DNA from: Vibrio maritimus | GTDB lineage: Bacteria > Pseudomonadota > Gammaproteobacteria > Enterobacterales > Vibrionaceae | Direction: 5' to 3' | Length of the DNA: 64,000 nucleotides | Assembly (NCBI GenBank): GCA_000755425.1 | Contig: BBMT01000003.1 | Location: 124,001-188,000, forward strand | Shown here: piece after piece, positions 28,910 through 39,007 of the stretch | Layout: every line of letters starts with the position of its first letter | Position numbering within the stretch: position 1 is the stretch's first letter | Made by a program: the position numbers and the translations under genes | Notes under the pieces: generated by a model | Database searches by the model: none | Told to the model about the DNA's origin: nothing | What the model saw: the letters and a program-made list of their open reading frames with translations, nothing else

Positions 28910-30785
28910 TTAAGAGCGACCAACGCGATCTTTTACTGCATGCTTTATTTGTTGGCGTTGTTCTTGCGACAAACTTTGTATACGAGACTTGACCTCATCG
29001 ATACCGTCTTGAGTGATTGTTTTAGCGCCTTCGACTTGGGAAATGCCAGCTGATCCCTTGCGAGATTGGACGATAGTTATGCCATGTTCAGTCTTAACTA
29101 GAGTATATTGAAGACCATAATTTAGCTCTTTACTCGCATACTGTCCTACCACTTCTCCCTGTGGATTTACGATGTAGTGCCCGTCTGTTTTTCAATCAAA
29201 CGGAAACCAGAATCACCCGCTACATGTCCGTTATCGATGTAAATCATGCCTCTGTTGTTTATAGTAATGTTGAACTTTTCTCCAACATTTGCATGGTCGA
29301 TAACTTTATCTCGGATAGGTGAGCTCATGTCAGGGCGAGCTACGATTGCAGCAAAAAGACGTCCATTGTCATTGCGAAATACAACCTCTAGGCCACTATC
29401 AAGTGAAATGGTGTAATGGCCATCATCGTTAGAGATGTTGCCTACCTTGTTACCATCATTGTCAAACAGCTCACCGTCTTTAACAACATACATGTTGTCG
29501 TAGTCATTGATGGCGATAGCAGCGTTGCCTTCACCGTCTGTTCGGATAATTGCATTGTTGCCATTGTCACCAGTAATGAGCACCGCGCCACCTAGTTCGG
29601 TGATATTTCCGTAAGTAGGGATGATGCCGCTGTCATAGTCAGGATCATGGATGATAGGTTGGTCTGGATTTGGTCTGCTGATAATAGCCGCAAAAAGACG
29701 CCCATCTTCGTCGCGCAGTACAACCTCTAGACCGTTGTTTAGTGAAACAGTGTACTGTCCATCATCGTTAGAGATGTTGCCTACCTGATTACCATCATTG
29801 TCAAACAGCTCACCGTCTTTAACAACATACATGTTATCGTAATCATTGATAGCGATAGCTGCGTTGCCTTCACCGTCTGTTCGGATAATCGCATTGTTGC
29901 CATTGTCACCCGTAATGATCACCGCGCCACCTAGCTCGGTGATAGTTCCGTAAGTAGGATGATGCCGCTGTCGTAGTCAGGATCATGGATGATAGGTTGG
30001 TCTGGATTTGGTTTGCTGATAATAGCCGCAAAAAGACGCCCGTCTTCGTCGCGCAGAACAACCTCTAGACCGTTATCCAGTGAAACAGTGTACTGCCCAT
30101 CATCGTTAGAGATGTTGCCTACCTGGTTGCCATCATTGTCAAATAGCTCACCGTCTTTAACAACATACATGTTATCGTAGTCATTGATAGCAATAGCAGC
30201 GTTACCCTCACCGTCAGTTCGGATAATCGCATTGTTGCCATTGTCACCAGTAACGATCACCGCACCACCTAGTTCGGTGATATTTCCGTAAGTAGGGGTG
30301 ATGCCGCCGTCATAGTCAGGATCATGAATGATAGGTTGGTCTGGATTTGGTTTGCTGATAATAGCCGCAAAAAGACGTCCGTCTTCGTCACGCAGAACAA
30401 CCTCTAAACCGTTATCCAGTGAAACAGTGTACTGTCCATCATCGTTAGAGATGTTGCCTACCTGATTACCATCATTGTCAAATAGCTCACCGTCTTTGAC
30501 CACGTACATGTTGTTGTAATCGTTGATTGCGACAGCTGCGTTACCTTCACCGTCTGTGCGGATGATTGCGTTGTTACCGTTGTCACCAGTAATGATAACA
30601 GCACCACCTAATTCGTTGATATTTGCATAGGTCGGAATTACACCACTATCAAAGTCAGGATCTGACAGATCTGGAGTTGTAGGAGCACCAACTTGTCCCC
30701 CTGAATTCCCGCCACTAGAACCACTAGAAGAACAACCTGCTAATAAAGATGCTGCGATAACTGCACTGAGTAATTTAAGTTTCAT
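28910..30785 (-). CDS. Lipoprotein with four 113-aa tandem repeats (two frame breaks)
   Basis: Restoring one base near 29957 and one in the A-run at 29188-29192 gives one protein of about 625 residues. It has a signal peptide and lipobox (LLAGCSSSGSS, Cys about 18), then a Ser/Gly linker. Four repeats of 113 residues follow, each containing GDNGNNAIIRTDGEGNAA, NMYVVKDGELFDNDGN and a GRLFAAI end. A unique C-terminal part (about 220 residues) ends in a charged helix, SLSQEQRQQIKHAVKDRVGR. The acidic D/N/G-rich loops suggest a beta-rich, possibly calcium-binding surface protein. I recognise no family. The 29957 break is a GG where the sister repeats read GGG, which supports a sequencing deletion. 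It is followed by an outer-membrane barrel gene. Confidence 0.8.
29302..30656 (-). repeat. Four tandem 339-bp coding repeats
   Basis: Units lie at 30318-30656, 29979-30317, 29641-29978 (338 bp, one base short) and 29302-29640. The period is exact at 339 bp (113 codons). The first three units are nearly identical at DNA level, and the last diverges toward its end. The identity of silent positions points to recent duplication or gene conversion, so copy number may vary between strains. Confidence 0.9.
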
Positions 30786-30953
30786 TTGTATCTCTCAAAA
30801 TTGTATTGGAACAATGTGGGCTTCTTGCTTGTGAAGTGGCGTTCCGAGCCGATGAGAGAACTATAAGGGGGTTGAACTGGCTACACTAATGAACAGGCTT
30901 TATTGCGCTCATTATCCTAAGTTATTAATAAAAAACGGTTATTTCTATGATAA

Positions 30954-31880
30954 CTATGGGTTATTATTGATCAGAATCTGTTTAATCAATTTATACAACC
31001 AGAGTGTTGTCGCACTGTTTCGGTTCTTGTGATGGTAGATAGCATTGATTTCGGTGTCGATAGTTACTTTGCCAAAGTAGATGTCGAGTGAACGGAGACC
31101 CGGGTGTGTATCGAGGTTGAGGTAGCTTGATCCCGGAAACATTATGTCTGAGTTCTTTACAACATCAATAACGGCAGAAGGGAGTTCAGAGCGAAATACA
31201 ATGTTTGGCTCATGGCCGCGCATTCTCATGATCTTTTCTGATAAGGACTGATTTGAGTTCCAGTCAGCCGCAATCAATGTCGCAATTTCGAACTCGACAC
31301 CATCGTCAATCTCTATAAAGTCTCTCGGGTAAGGGTGATCCGCGCGTACATAGCCCTTAAACGAGTCTTCTATAATTCTTTTTTGCAGCAATTCTTTCGG
31401 TGCATGTCCAATGGAGTAGTTCAAGCCAAACTGTATATCGTCATTCACTATGTCTTGAATCGTTGATTTACTCCAATTGAGTAATTGGACTTGTACATTT
31501 GGTGCTTCACGTCGAATAGCGTTGAAAAGATCTTTGGCAATGCCAGAAAGAATAAAGGGCGATATTGCTATCTTGAGTGTCATATCCAGTTCAGCCGGAT
31601 CAAACTCATTGGTATGATTTACCGCACATGCAAGCTCATCCATCAGCGGTGCGATATATTCAGCCAACTGGTTCGCTTTTTCAGTTGCTCTTAAACCATG
31701 ATGGGTTTTGACAAACAGCTCATCATCAAAGTGATCACGCAGACGTTGCAGAGCTTTACTCACCGCTGGCTGTGAGACAAACAGACGTTCTGCTGCTTTT
31801 CGCATATTGCGCTCTTGATTCAAGATGATGAAGGTTCTTAAGAGGTTTAAATCAAGATTGGCGAATAAATCTTTAGCCAT
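30954..31880 (-). CDS. LysR-family transcriptional regulator
   Basis: This protein of about 308 residues has an N-terminal winged helix: LDLNLLRTFIILNQERNMRK then AAERLFVSQPAVSKALQRLR. A LysR effector domain spans about residues 95-300. The opening NLDLNLLRTF places it in the LeuO/NodD-like group of LysR proteins (inference from motif). The start is the ATG at 31880 behind AAGGTG; upstream in-frame residues lack a ribosome site. It is divergent from a chemoreceptor gene and next to the repeat lipoprotein; target and effector are unknown. Confidence 0.88.
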   Translation of the reverse strand: MAKDLFANLDLNLLRTFIILNQERNMRKAAERLFVSQPAVSKALQRLRDHFDDELFVKTHHGLRATEKANQLAEYIAPLMDELACAVNHTNEFDPAELDMTLKIAISPFILSGIAKDLFNAIRREAPNVQVQLLNWSKSTIQDIVNDDIQFGLNYSIGHAPKELLQKRIIEDSFKGYVRADHPYPRDFIEIDDGVEFEIATLIAADWNSNQSLSEKIMRMRGHEPNIVFRSELPSAVIDVVKNSDIMFPGSSYLNLDTHPGLRSLDIYFGKVTIDTEINAIYHHKNRNSATTLWLYKLIKQILINNNP

Positions 31881-32033
31881 AACTGCACCTTGTGATGTCG
31901 ACTTTGAACTCAATCTTAAAGTCTAATCTATGGCATCGCAAAAAAATGGTAATAAAACATCAACAAAATGTTTAGAATTCTTCCATTTTACCGATATAGT
32001 GATAATTCGGTTGTATTTTATAGAGGTTTAAGG

Positions 32034-34031
32034 ATGAAACTCTCGATATCGAGTAAGCTTCGGACGAGTTATCTGGCGCTTGCAGTACTTTTTATCGTCT
32101 CATCTCTGTTTGTGTATCGAAGCGTCGATGGACTGCAAACACAAACACATTCACTATTGCGCTTTGACCTGCCAACGGTTGATGCCAGTCGCCAACTTGG
32201 CCAGTCACTGCAAACAACGGTTTCTGAGTTAAGAGGTCATATGTTGCTAGTGGGCTCGGAAGAGCAAGTAGAAGCCTCAAAAGCCAAGGTGCTGCAACAT
32301 ATTGATCACGTTGATATTCAGCTTATTAGCTTAGAAGGATTGTTGCCTGAACAAACCTATTTAGCAGTCAGTGAGCGCTGGGTATCAATCAAAGAGACTG
32401 CGAATAAAATCTTAGAGATTGCGCAAACCCATGACAACCTTCCAGCTCATGCACTATTTATCAATGAAGCCGCGCCAATAGCAGAGGTCGCTCTTGATCA
32501 AATACAGGGGCTTATCAACGACGAAGCTGGCCGTGCCGCGGGTGGTGAGCGCAAACGCTTATTTAAACTCTATGCTGATGCCTACAACTCTCTTGCTAAT
32601 GCACTTTCTGCTCAACGAGATTATCTTCAGTACGGTAACCAAGATTACCTCGATAAGTACAACGACTTTTTGAAATCACACACAAAAGTCGTTGAGCAAA
32701 TTGGTTATAAAACACAACTACTTAGCAGTAGTGATGAAAGCCTATGGTCTCTGTTTAATGAGATGAAGGGTCTGTATCTACCGTTAGCAAAACAAGTGAT
32801 TGAACTGCGCCAATCTCCGAGCTGGAACCAGTCTAATTTTTTGATGGAATCTGAATTACTACCAGCTATTCAGAACGTGCAAAGTGAGCTAGATAATGTG
32901 GTTCTTCTTGCTCAGCAAAAAGCAGGCGAGACAGAAAATAGTATCGGCTCAAGCGTGAATTCATTGCTGGCGATATTAGCGTTAAGCTGCGTTGTTGTTC
33001 TTGGTGTTGCCTTTATCGTTTCTCATTTCTTAGGGCGCCAAATTGGTGGTCGCGTGTCGCTGATTGCTAAGCGAGCGCAATTGATTGCTGCAGGTGATGT
33101 GTCAAGTGCGCCACTGACGGTAAGTGGCCGCGATGAACTGGCGGATCTTATGACCTCGATTAACAGCATGAACCAATCACTGTCTAAGTTAGTGGGGCAA
33201 GTGTCGCAAAGTGTTAGCGCTGTCGAGGACAAAATGGATGACTTGACTAAACATAGTCGCGAAAGCTTGCAGCAAGTTGAGTTGCAGTCTTCCAACCTAG
33301 ATAACATTGGTCATTCGTTATCTGAGGTTGCGGTCGGCTCTGAGCAAACCGCAAGCCAAGTTCAGATTTCTTCTTCTGCCCTGGTGGACGCTAAGCAAGA
33401 GTTAGCCTCAGGTGAAACTATGCTGACCGAAAACCACGGCAATATGACGGATTTGGTTAGTGCAATTCAAACTGCACAGCAGCTCGTCGCGAAGCTTAGT
33501 AACGAGAGTCAAGCTATCGGCAAAGTGACCGAGGTAATCGAAGGATTGGCTGAGCAAACCAATTTATTAGCGCTTAATGCGGCGATAGAAGCGGCGAGAG
33601 CAGGCGAGCAGGGCCGAGGTTTTGCTGTGGTTGCGGATGAGGTGAGAATGCTCGCCAGTCGAACAACAGAGTCAACGACAGAGATTAACGCCATTGTGCA
33701 AGCGATTCGCAGTTCAACCAACAAAGTGGAAGAGCAGATCAATGAGGGAACCTCGATTGCGTCCGATGCGATGGAACAAACCCATGAAGCGCTGAGCCGA
33801 ATTCAGTTGTCGGCAGAACAAGTTGAGCTAGTGAATGCACAAATGGCGAGCTTAGCGGCAACCGCAGAGCAGCAGGCGAATGCGACACAAACCATTTCAG
33901 GGTTAGTGAATGACATCAATGAGTCACTTAGTGCGGTCGCGGGGCAAACACGCTCAGCCAACGAAGTGACAGAGCAGGTCACAGCTAACGTGGGAGAGCT
34001 TCATCAGCAAGTCGCAAATTTTAAGGTGTAA
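32034..34031 (+). CDS. Methyl-accepting chemotaxis protein
   Basis: This 665-residue chemoreceptor has a first membrane segment at about 11-30 ([19 protein letters not shown]) and an all-helical periplasmic sensor of about 280 residues. A second membrane segment is near 310 ([20 protein letters not shown]), followed by HAMP. The cytoplasmic signalling domain has the invariant hairpin tip [20 protein letters not shown]. Helical Gln/Glu-rich segments on both sides fit methylation helices. The long helical sensor resembles the TorS/4-helix-bundle type. The start is the ATG at 32034; an upstream in-frame ATG is unlikely. The ligand is unknown. Confidence 0.92.
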   Translation: MKLSISSKLRTSYLALAVLFIVSSLFVYRSVDGLQTQTHSLLRFDLPTVDASRQLGQSLQTTVSELRGHMLLVGSEEQVEASKAKVLQHIDHVDIQLISLEGLLPEQTYLAVSERWVSIKETANKILEIAQTHDNLPAHALFINEAAPIAEVALDQIQGLINDEAGRAAGGERKRLFKLYADAYNSLANALSAQRDYLQYGNQDYLDKYNDFLKSHTKVVEQIGYKTQLLSSSDESLWSLFNEMKGLYLPLAKQVIELRQSPSWNQSNFLMESELLPAIQNVQSELDNVVLLAQQKAGETENSIGSSVNSLLAILALSCVVVLGVAFIVSHFLGRQIGGRVSLIAKRAQLIAAGDVSSAPLTVSGRDELADLMTSINSMNQSLSKLVGQVSQSVSAVEDKMDDLTKHSRESLQQVELQSSNLDNIGHSLSEVAVGSEQTASQVQISSSALVDAKQELASGETMLTENHGNMTDLVSAIQTAQQLVAKLSNESQAIGKVTEVIEGLAEQTNLLALNAAIEAARAGEQGRGFAVVADEVRMLASRTTESTTEINAIVQAIRSSTNKVEEQINEGTSIASDAMEQTHEALSRIQLSAEQVELVNAQMASLAATAEQQANATQTISGLVNDINESLSAVAGQTRSANEVTEQVTANVGELHQQVANFKV

Positions 34032-34043
34032 CCGATAAAAATA

Positions 34044-34076
34044 AAAATGCCCATCTTATGATGGGCATTTTTTGCG
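34044..34076. terminator. Bidirectional terminator
   Basis: AAAATGCCCATC and GATGGGCATTTT form a 12-bp stem with a TTAT loop between the convergent chemoreceptor and yjiG genes, with T-runs on both strands. Confidence 0.9.
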
Positions 34077-34094
34077 CTCAAGTTAGTGGTGTTG

Positions 34095-34562
34095 TTAGAC
34101 CAAAATGTTCATTAGGAACATAGCGCCAAAGGCGTTGAGTACCGAGATTGCGATCATTACTGGAATGTAACGTCCTTCAGTACCAATCGGTCCCATGATA
34201 CGACCCATGTATTGAATTTGAGAGCCCATCAGGTAGATAGCAGGTGCTAGGATAGCAATGTGAGTACCATTTAAGATGCCTTGGTCAAATAGTGTGATGA
34301 CCACACCAACTGCACCGCCCATCGACATCCAAGCGCCAATAAGTACGGCCGCTGCTTCGCCAGGCAAGCCAAAAATAGCCATGACCGGAGCAAAAATGGC
34401 GCCCATAGCATCTAGAGCACCCGTAATTTGTAGTGCCTTGATGATTACAAATGCCATTAGAACATTCGGGACGGTTGATGTGGTGGCGATTACCCAACCT
34501 TTCTTTGCACCTTCAACGAAAATGTCAGTGACCATTGGTTTTTTAGCTTTTGCGTTGCTCAT
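34095..34562 (-). CDS. yjiG: YjiG-type inner-membrane protein (nucleoside-recognition / SpmB-like)
   Basis: This 155-residue membrane protein closely follows the E. coli YjiG pattern: DIFVEGAKKGWVIATTS, PNVLMAFVIIKALQITGALD, then LPGEAAAVLIGAWMSMGGAV, and a short NAFGAMFLMNILV end. YjiG and YjiH are paired gate-domain membrane proteins of uncertain transport function, often next to peptidase genes. It overlaps the yjiH stop by one base, so the two are translationally coupled. No peptidase gene is adjacent here; an MFS gene lies upstream. Confidence 0.85.
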   Translation of the reverse strand: MSNAKAKKPMVTDIFVEGAKKGWVIATTSTVPNVLMAFVIIKALQITGALDAMGAIFAPVMAIFGLPGEAAAVLIGAWMSMGGAVGVVITLFDQGILNGTHIAILAPAIYLMGSQIQYMGRIMGPIGTEGRYIPVMIAISVLNAFGAMFLMNILV

Positions 34563-35296
34563 TATGCGGTCTCCTGCTGTGTGTTCGTTTGGTCTTGTTT
34601 TGGTGTCTTATCTTCTTTGCCTTCAGTAATGTTCAAATACACGCGGAACAAGTTAGCGCCAACGAACTTAAACAAGAACATGACGGCGACCGCCAAACCA
34701 ATTGAAGATGTCACGGCAAGAGAGCCATCCATAAGAGTCAATGTGAACAGCACGGCACCAGACGAGAAGAAGTTTACAATCGCCGCACCTGCGGTGAACT
34801 GGAACATGGTGAAAACATCGGTTTCGCGCTTGGTTAGGTGACCCTCGTCTTTTAACTGACGCGTCATAGCCGCACCAGCATCGGTACTTTGCAATGAAGC
34901 AATCAATGCGAGTCCAGAGTTACCAGGAATACCCATTAACGGACGTAGAAGGGGAGAAAGTAGTTTGCGAGCCGCATCCAGCGCGCCATAGTGCTCAAGC
35001 ACATTAATCATGCCCAGAGCGAACATCACGGTTGGAATCAGAGTTAATGCGAAAATGAAGCCGTCACGTGCGCCACTGCCACCGACACCACGAAAAGAGG
35101 TGGTTGCAGCTTGAACGCCATTTTCAGTTTCAGTGACGTTGTGGGCGACTTGGCCAAATGCGCCGTTGAGTGTGGTGAAATCAAATACCCCATACCATTC
35201 GTTGGATTGGAGTAAACCAGAGAAGAAAACAATCGCAAAAGCTAGGGCTATATAGCTTCCGATTGTTACCTTACGTTCTTTAGTTAAGTCAGACAT
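34562..35296 (-). CDS. yjiH: YjiH-type inner-membrane protein (nucleoside-recognition / SpmA-like)
   Basis: This protein of about 244 residues starts at the ATG at 35296 (MSDLTKERKVTIGSYIALAF), preceded by AGG. It has several membrane segments and the gate-domain stretch SGLALIASLQSTDAGAAMTR, conserved in YjiH. It forms a two-gene unit with yjiG. The transported compound is not established for the family. The N-terminal residues before 35296 lack a ribosome site and were excluded. Confidence 0.85.
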   Translation of the reverse strand: MSDLTKERKVTIGSYIALAFAIVFFSGLLQSNEWYGVFDFTTLNGAFGQVAHNVTETENGVQAATTSFRGVGGSGARDGFIFALTLIPTVMFALGMINVLEHYGALDAARKLLSPLLRPLMGIPGNSGLALIASLQSTDAGAAMTRQLKDEGHLTKRETDVFTMFQFTAGAAIVNFFSSGAVLFTLTLMDGSLAVTSSIGLAVAVMFLFKFVGANLFRVYLNITEGKEDKTPKQDQTNTQQETA

Positions 35297-35599
35297 GGAA
35301 CAACCTATTGAGAGTGGAACAGAATGCATAGTCTGAGGATATCGACGCTTTTAAATACTGATCAGTATCAACTGAAGGATTGTTTTACGGAAACTAAATA
35401 TTACAAAATATGTAACTGTGAAATTGCACCCGAAATAGATATAGCTCTGTTAATGGATTGGATTAATTTAGCTAATTCGAGTTAAAAACGTTCATGAAAC
35501 CAGCAACGTATGTTACCTATTATTCTGGTTTGATACTGCTCATTGGCAGCGAATAAGAATAGGCTGACAACAGAAATCAGATAATCAGGTCATTAACTT

Positions 35600-36772
35600 A
35601 TGCAAAAACACGGTCTTTCGTTTTGGTATGCCGCTGCGTTTATGTTTGGTGCAATCCAACTTGTCGCGTTACCGCTTCTAATCCCTAGTCATATTCTTGA
35701 AGTAACAGGCTCTATGGTACATGCGGGAGCAGCACTTTCGTTTGTTGGATTGAGCGGTTTTATTGCACCACTGATCGGTTCGACGGTTGACCGTTTGAAG
35801 TTTCATAGCGCAGCACAAAAAGCTTCACTCGTGTCCTATGCCTTTGCCATGGCGTTGTTCGCTTGTGTTCCAACAACGTGGGCCATGTATCTTGCGACAT
35901 TCTTGGTTGGTCTTGGCTCTATCACGCTTATGACCGTCAACCCAACTTTTATCGTGGCAGCAGGCTTTGATAAAGCGCAAGAAGCATTGCGTTTAACGCG
36001 TATGAACCAAAGCATTTTTGGTGGCGCGATTGTAATGGGGGCGATTTTGGCTATTACTGAAGGGGTTAGTGCAACGCTCGGCTTTGGTATTGTATGTGCG
36101 CTTTCGATTATTGCGATGATTATTGTATCTATTGATGGCAAGGTAGCGGCGCAGCGTATAGTGTCTGATACACCGCAACAAGGCGAGAGCGAAGAGAAAG
36201 GTCGCTGGAATCTAACGTTTGTTACTTTCCTGTTGGCGGTGTTCATTGCAATGCTGGCGAGCTCTAACCAAGTAGCACAAGGTCCTAACCTATTTGAAAG
36301 CCTATTTGAAATTGATAAGTCAGCAACCGCATTGTTGCTATCCATTTCCTCCGTAATTAGTTTGCTTACACTCGATATTGCTGGACGTGCACTCGGTAAA
36401 TTTGGTGCGGGTAAAGTCTGGGTCGTGGGTTTAGTTGGCTACATTGGTGTTGGCACGGTACTTTCAAGCTTAGTCACAGGCTCTAAAGAATATTTTTACC
36501 TGCCGCTAGTGATGCATTTATTGTTTATGCAGTGCTTGTCGATGGTCGACATGGTAAAACCCGCAATTGTTGCCAAGGTTACGACTCTGTCTCCTGCTGC
36601 GACTCAGGGCTTCTTACTGTTTGCTATCGCGGGTGGTTATGCTGCAGGCACATCACTTGGCGGTGTTGTTGGTGAGGTTGCTGGTATGGCGAGCCTGTTC
36701 AGCTTTGTTGCTCTAGCTGCAGCAGTAGCACTTGCCTTTGCACTATTCACGCTTGCGCGTATCAAAGACTAA
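35600..36772 (+). CDS. Major facilitator superfamily transporter
   Basis: This 390-residue protein has about twelve hydrophobic segments in two halves with a charged central loop (about residues 190-205, QQGESEEKGRWN). The first half contains GLSGFIAPLIGSTVDRLK, a version of the MFS loop 2-3 motif. No subfamily is recognised and no drug-pump signature is obvious. It stands alone between yjiHG (divergent) and roxA (convergent), so the context does not reveal the substrate. Confidence 0.8.
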   Translation: MQKHGLSFWYAAAFMFGAIQLVALPLLIPSHILEVTGSMVHAGAALSFVGLSGFIAPLIGSTVDRLKFHSAAQKASLVSYAFAMALFACVPTTWAMYLATFLVGLGSITLMTVNPTFIVAAGFDKAQEALRLTRMNQSIFGGAIVMGAILAITEGVSATLGFGIVCALSIIAMIIVSIDGKVAAQRIVSDTPQQGESEEKGRWNLTFVTFLLAVFIAMLASSNQVAQGPNLFESLFEIDKSATALLLSISSVISLLTLDIAGRALGKFGAGKVWVVGLVGYIGVGTVLSSLVTGSKEYFYLPLVMHLLFMQCLSMVDMVKPAIVAKVTTLSPAATQGFLLFAIAGGYAAGTSLGGVVGEVAGMASLFSFVALAAAVALAFALFTLARIKD

Positions 36773-36789
36773 CTTTCCCCAAGCTGAAG

Positions 36790-36821
36790 AAAAATGGCGT
36801 CCAAATTGGACGCCATTTTTG
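36790..36821. terminator. Bidirectional terminator
   Basis: AAAATGGCGTCC and GGACGCCATTTTT form a stem between the convergent MFS and roxA genes, with a T-run after it on the plus strand. Confidence 0.9.
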
Positions 36822-36824
36822 TGA

Positions 36825-37952
36825 TTAGTCGATGAACCAATAACCTTTGTTAATGAGCTCGGTCAGAAGCGGCACGACATGAGAGTTCGGTTCTATATCA
36901 ACAATAACCTCGCTATCTGTGAGTGCTCTTGCTAGCCAAGTTTGTGCTTCTGGTAACTTGAACACTTCACCGTTGATATACACCATGGTCGGCTCTTCCT
37001 CATGTAGTAGAGCACGTAAGCCTGCTACCTTATAAATGGCGCCACCGTTTGCAAGATGTTGAGCAACATTCTCGGCGCTCCATTTGTCTTCTGGTTCAAT
37101 GATATTGAGTTGATGACGTGATTGACTGAGCATACACCCTAAAAAGTCTTTAATGGTCGACTCGTCTTGAAGTGCAGACATCAACATGTTTGTCAGCGTT
37201 TGTTTATCATCAGCGCTGATTTGACCAAAGTGCTCGGTAGCACTGAGAGTCGGCTTATCCATGTGCTTATCGCCATAGTCATGAGCTAATACATAGTCGG
37301 CGAAGTTGCTGATTAGCTCTTGTTCTTTCGGAGAGCGAAAGCCAACGGAGTAACTGAGTGATGGCTCAAGGGCGTACCCATCATGTGGAAAACCAGGTGG
37401 GATATAGAGGACATCGCCAGGTTCAAGCACATCGTCGATGATGGCATCAAAAGATTCAATCTGGCGCAGTGCTTCATGGCGCTTAGTTTCTTTGTATTGC
37501 CCGATATCTTTCGCGCCTACACGCCAATGACGCTTTCCCATACCCTGAACAATAAAGACATCGTACTGGTCGATGTGTGGACCCACACCGCCACCTTGGA
37601 CGGAGTAGCTCACCATTAAATCATCCAAAAGCCACTGAGGGAGCGCTTTAAAAGGCTCGACGAGCTCTGCTGCACCGGCGTGCCAGTGATTAGTGGCTTG
37701 CACAATTAAAGACCAATGACTATCTGCAAGCTCTGCGAACTTTTGTTCAGTAAACGGGCCGTGTTCAGCATGCCAATTTTGATCAAGATTGGAGACAAAG
37801 CGAGAGTCGATCTCTTCTTCCATCGATAACCCAGCAAGCTCTTCCGGCGAGATAGGATCCGTGAAAGAGGCGAAGCCACCTTTAATGATAGTTGGCTGCT
37901 TTTGCCAGTATTGGGCGAGGAAATCGGCGAGATTAACGGTTAATTTATACAT
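36825..37952 (-). CDS. roxA: RoxA/YcfD, ribosomal protein L16 arginine 3-hydroxylase
   Basis: This 375-residue protein has a JmjC/cupin-type 2-oxoglutarate- and Fe(II)-dependent oxygenase fold. The iron-binding HxD lies in GGVGPHIDQYDVF, with the distal His in PPGFPHDGYAL, followed by the strand LSYSVGFRSP. Those segments and the length match YcfD, which hydroxylates an arginine of ribosomal protein L16. The C-terminal third is the dimerisation/winged region. It is a single gene with good agreement across its length. Confidence 0.9.
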   Translation of the reverse strand: MYKLTVNLADFLAQYWQKQPTIIKGGFASFTDPISPEELAGLSMEEEIDSRFVSNLDQNWHAEHGPFTEQKFAELADSHWSLIVQATNHWHAGAAELVEPFKALPQWLLDDLMVSYSVQGGGVGPHIDQYDVFIVQGMGKRHWRVGAKDIGQYKETKRHEALRQIESFDAIIDDVLEPGDVLYIPPGFPHDGYALEPSLSYSVGFRSPKEQELISNFADYVLAHDYGDKHMDKPTLSATEHFGQISADDKQTLTNMLMSALQDESTIKDFLGCMLSQSRHQLNIIEPEDKWSAENVAQHLANGGAIYKVAGLRALLHEEEPTMVYINGEVFKLPEAQTWLARALTDSEVIVDIEPNSHVVPLLTELINKGYWFID

Positions 37953-38118
37953 AGAAAACTTAATTATTTGTGAGTAACTGTTGAAGGCTGTGCGGATTCT
38001 AGCAACTTGGGATGGAGAAGTCGCCCTAGTTGCTCACGGAGGGGGCTTGTAAAGCAGTTTATGTTGTCAGACGAGGAACTCTGTAGACTGAGTTAGCGCC
38101 AAAAAGAAACGGTGGCTG

Positions 38119-38152
38119 TAAAAAAGCCGAGGATAACGAATGCTACCTCGGC
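38119..38152 (-). terminator. Terminator after the DUF2999 gene
   Basis: GCCGAGG and CCTCGGC arms are followed on the minus strand by six T residues. Confidence 0.8.
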
Positions 38153-38170
38153 CTTTTTACGTCTTAAGTA

Positions 38171-38422
38171 TTACTTGTTTAGCTGCTCTTTCGCCGCTTC
38201 AACTTTGGCAAAATCAAGACCAAGCTCTTCCACCGCTTCTTTGATAAGCGCTGGGTTTTGCATCACTTGGTTCATCAACAGTTGAAGTTTGTCTTGAGGC
38301 AGACCCAGTTGGCTAATGGTTGCCATTGCCGCTAGTGGGTTTTGCGTTAGCGTCTCGAAAATCTCATTGATTTGTGTGTCGCTAATATTGTTCTCTTTCA
38401 ATAGGGCAATAATTGGATTCAT
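38171..38422 (-). CDS. DUF2999-type small protein
   Basis: This 83-residue, all-helical soluble protein (NPIIALLKENNISDTQINEI at the start, DFAKVEAAKEQLNK at the end) matches what I recall of the Vibrio/Photobacterium DUF2999 family. There is no signal peptide or membrane segment. It is monocistronic with its own terminator. Function unknown. Confidence 0.7.
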   Translation of the reverse strand: MNPIIALLKENNISDTQINEIFETLTQNPLAAMATISQLGLPQDKLQLLMNQVMQNPALIKEAVEELGLDFAKVEAAKEQLNK

Positions 38423-38508
38423 TGTCTTACCTTTGTTTTTACTTTTAGCCGTTGGGCGGACATTCTAGCACTAGGTTTTGGCGGAGAGAACCACCACTAC
38501 TGATATCG

Positions 38509-38868
38509 CTATGCAAATTCTTTTTGCAGGTAACTCACAATATCCGATGACTCGTACATCCATGTTTCTTCGCCATTCTCAACGATTTTCAGGCATGGGA
38601 CTTTTACTCGACCGCCGCCATTGAGAAGCTCTTCTCTAGCAACAGGATCGTTTTTCGCGTCTTTCAACTCGATATTGACAGATTGGCGTTTCATTTCACG
38701 GCGGACTTTGACACAAAATGGGCAAGCTTCGAATTGATAAAGCTGCATCGCTGATGCTTTGGCATCAGCTTGTTGCTGTGCTTCACTACTGCGTTTTACG
38801 CCGCGTGGTGAAAACACAAAGTTCAGCAATAGAATGATTTTGCCTAAAATAATGCGGATGAACTTCAT
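38509..38868 (-). CDS. Membrane-anchored glutaredoxin-like protein
   Basis: This 119-residue protein has an N-terminal hydrophobic helix (residues 4-20), a polar linker rich in Gln/Ala and a thioredoxin-fold domain from about residue 41. The redox motif is CPFC in LYQFEACPFCVKV, followed by the cis-Pro segment VKVPCLKI and a C-terminal helix SDIVSYLQ. This pattern is shared by GrxC-like and GST N-terminal-like proteins. It probably faces the cytoplasm and reduces disulfides or glutathione adducts. The partner is unknown. Confidence 0.8.
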   Translation of the reverse strand: MKFIRIILGKIILLLNFVFSPRGVKRSSEAQQQADAKASAMQLYQFEACPFCVKVRREMKRQSVNIELKDAKNDPVAREELLNGGGRVKVPCLKIVENGEETWMYESSDIVSYLQKEFA

Positions 38869-39007
38869 AACTACCTTTCTTTAGAGTTTGTTGAGCTTAT
38901 AGTTGTTATCGTGTTTTTGTGACCAACACGTACAGCGCCAAATCTTAACACCTCTTTTACTTTACCGATACGTTTAGTCTATCGATTAACCCACTCGCTT
39001 AAGCCGA

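Noticed and set aside
29302..30656. Tandem repeats as a possible CRISPR or satellite array
   Set aside because: The 339-bp period is a multiple of three, in frame, with no spacers; it is a protein-coding repeat.
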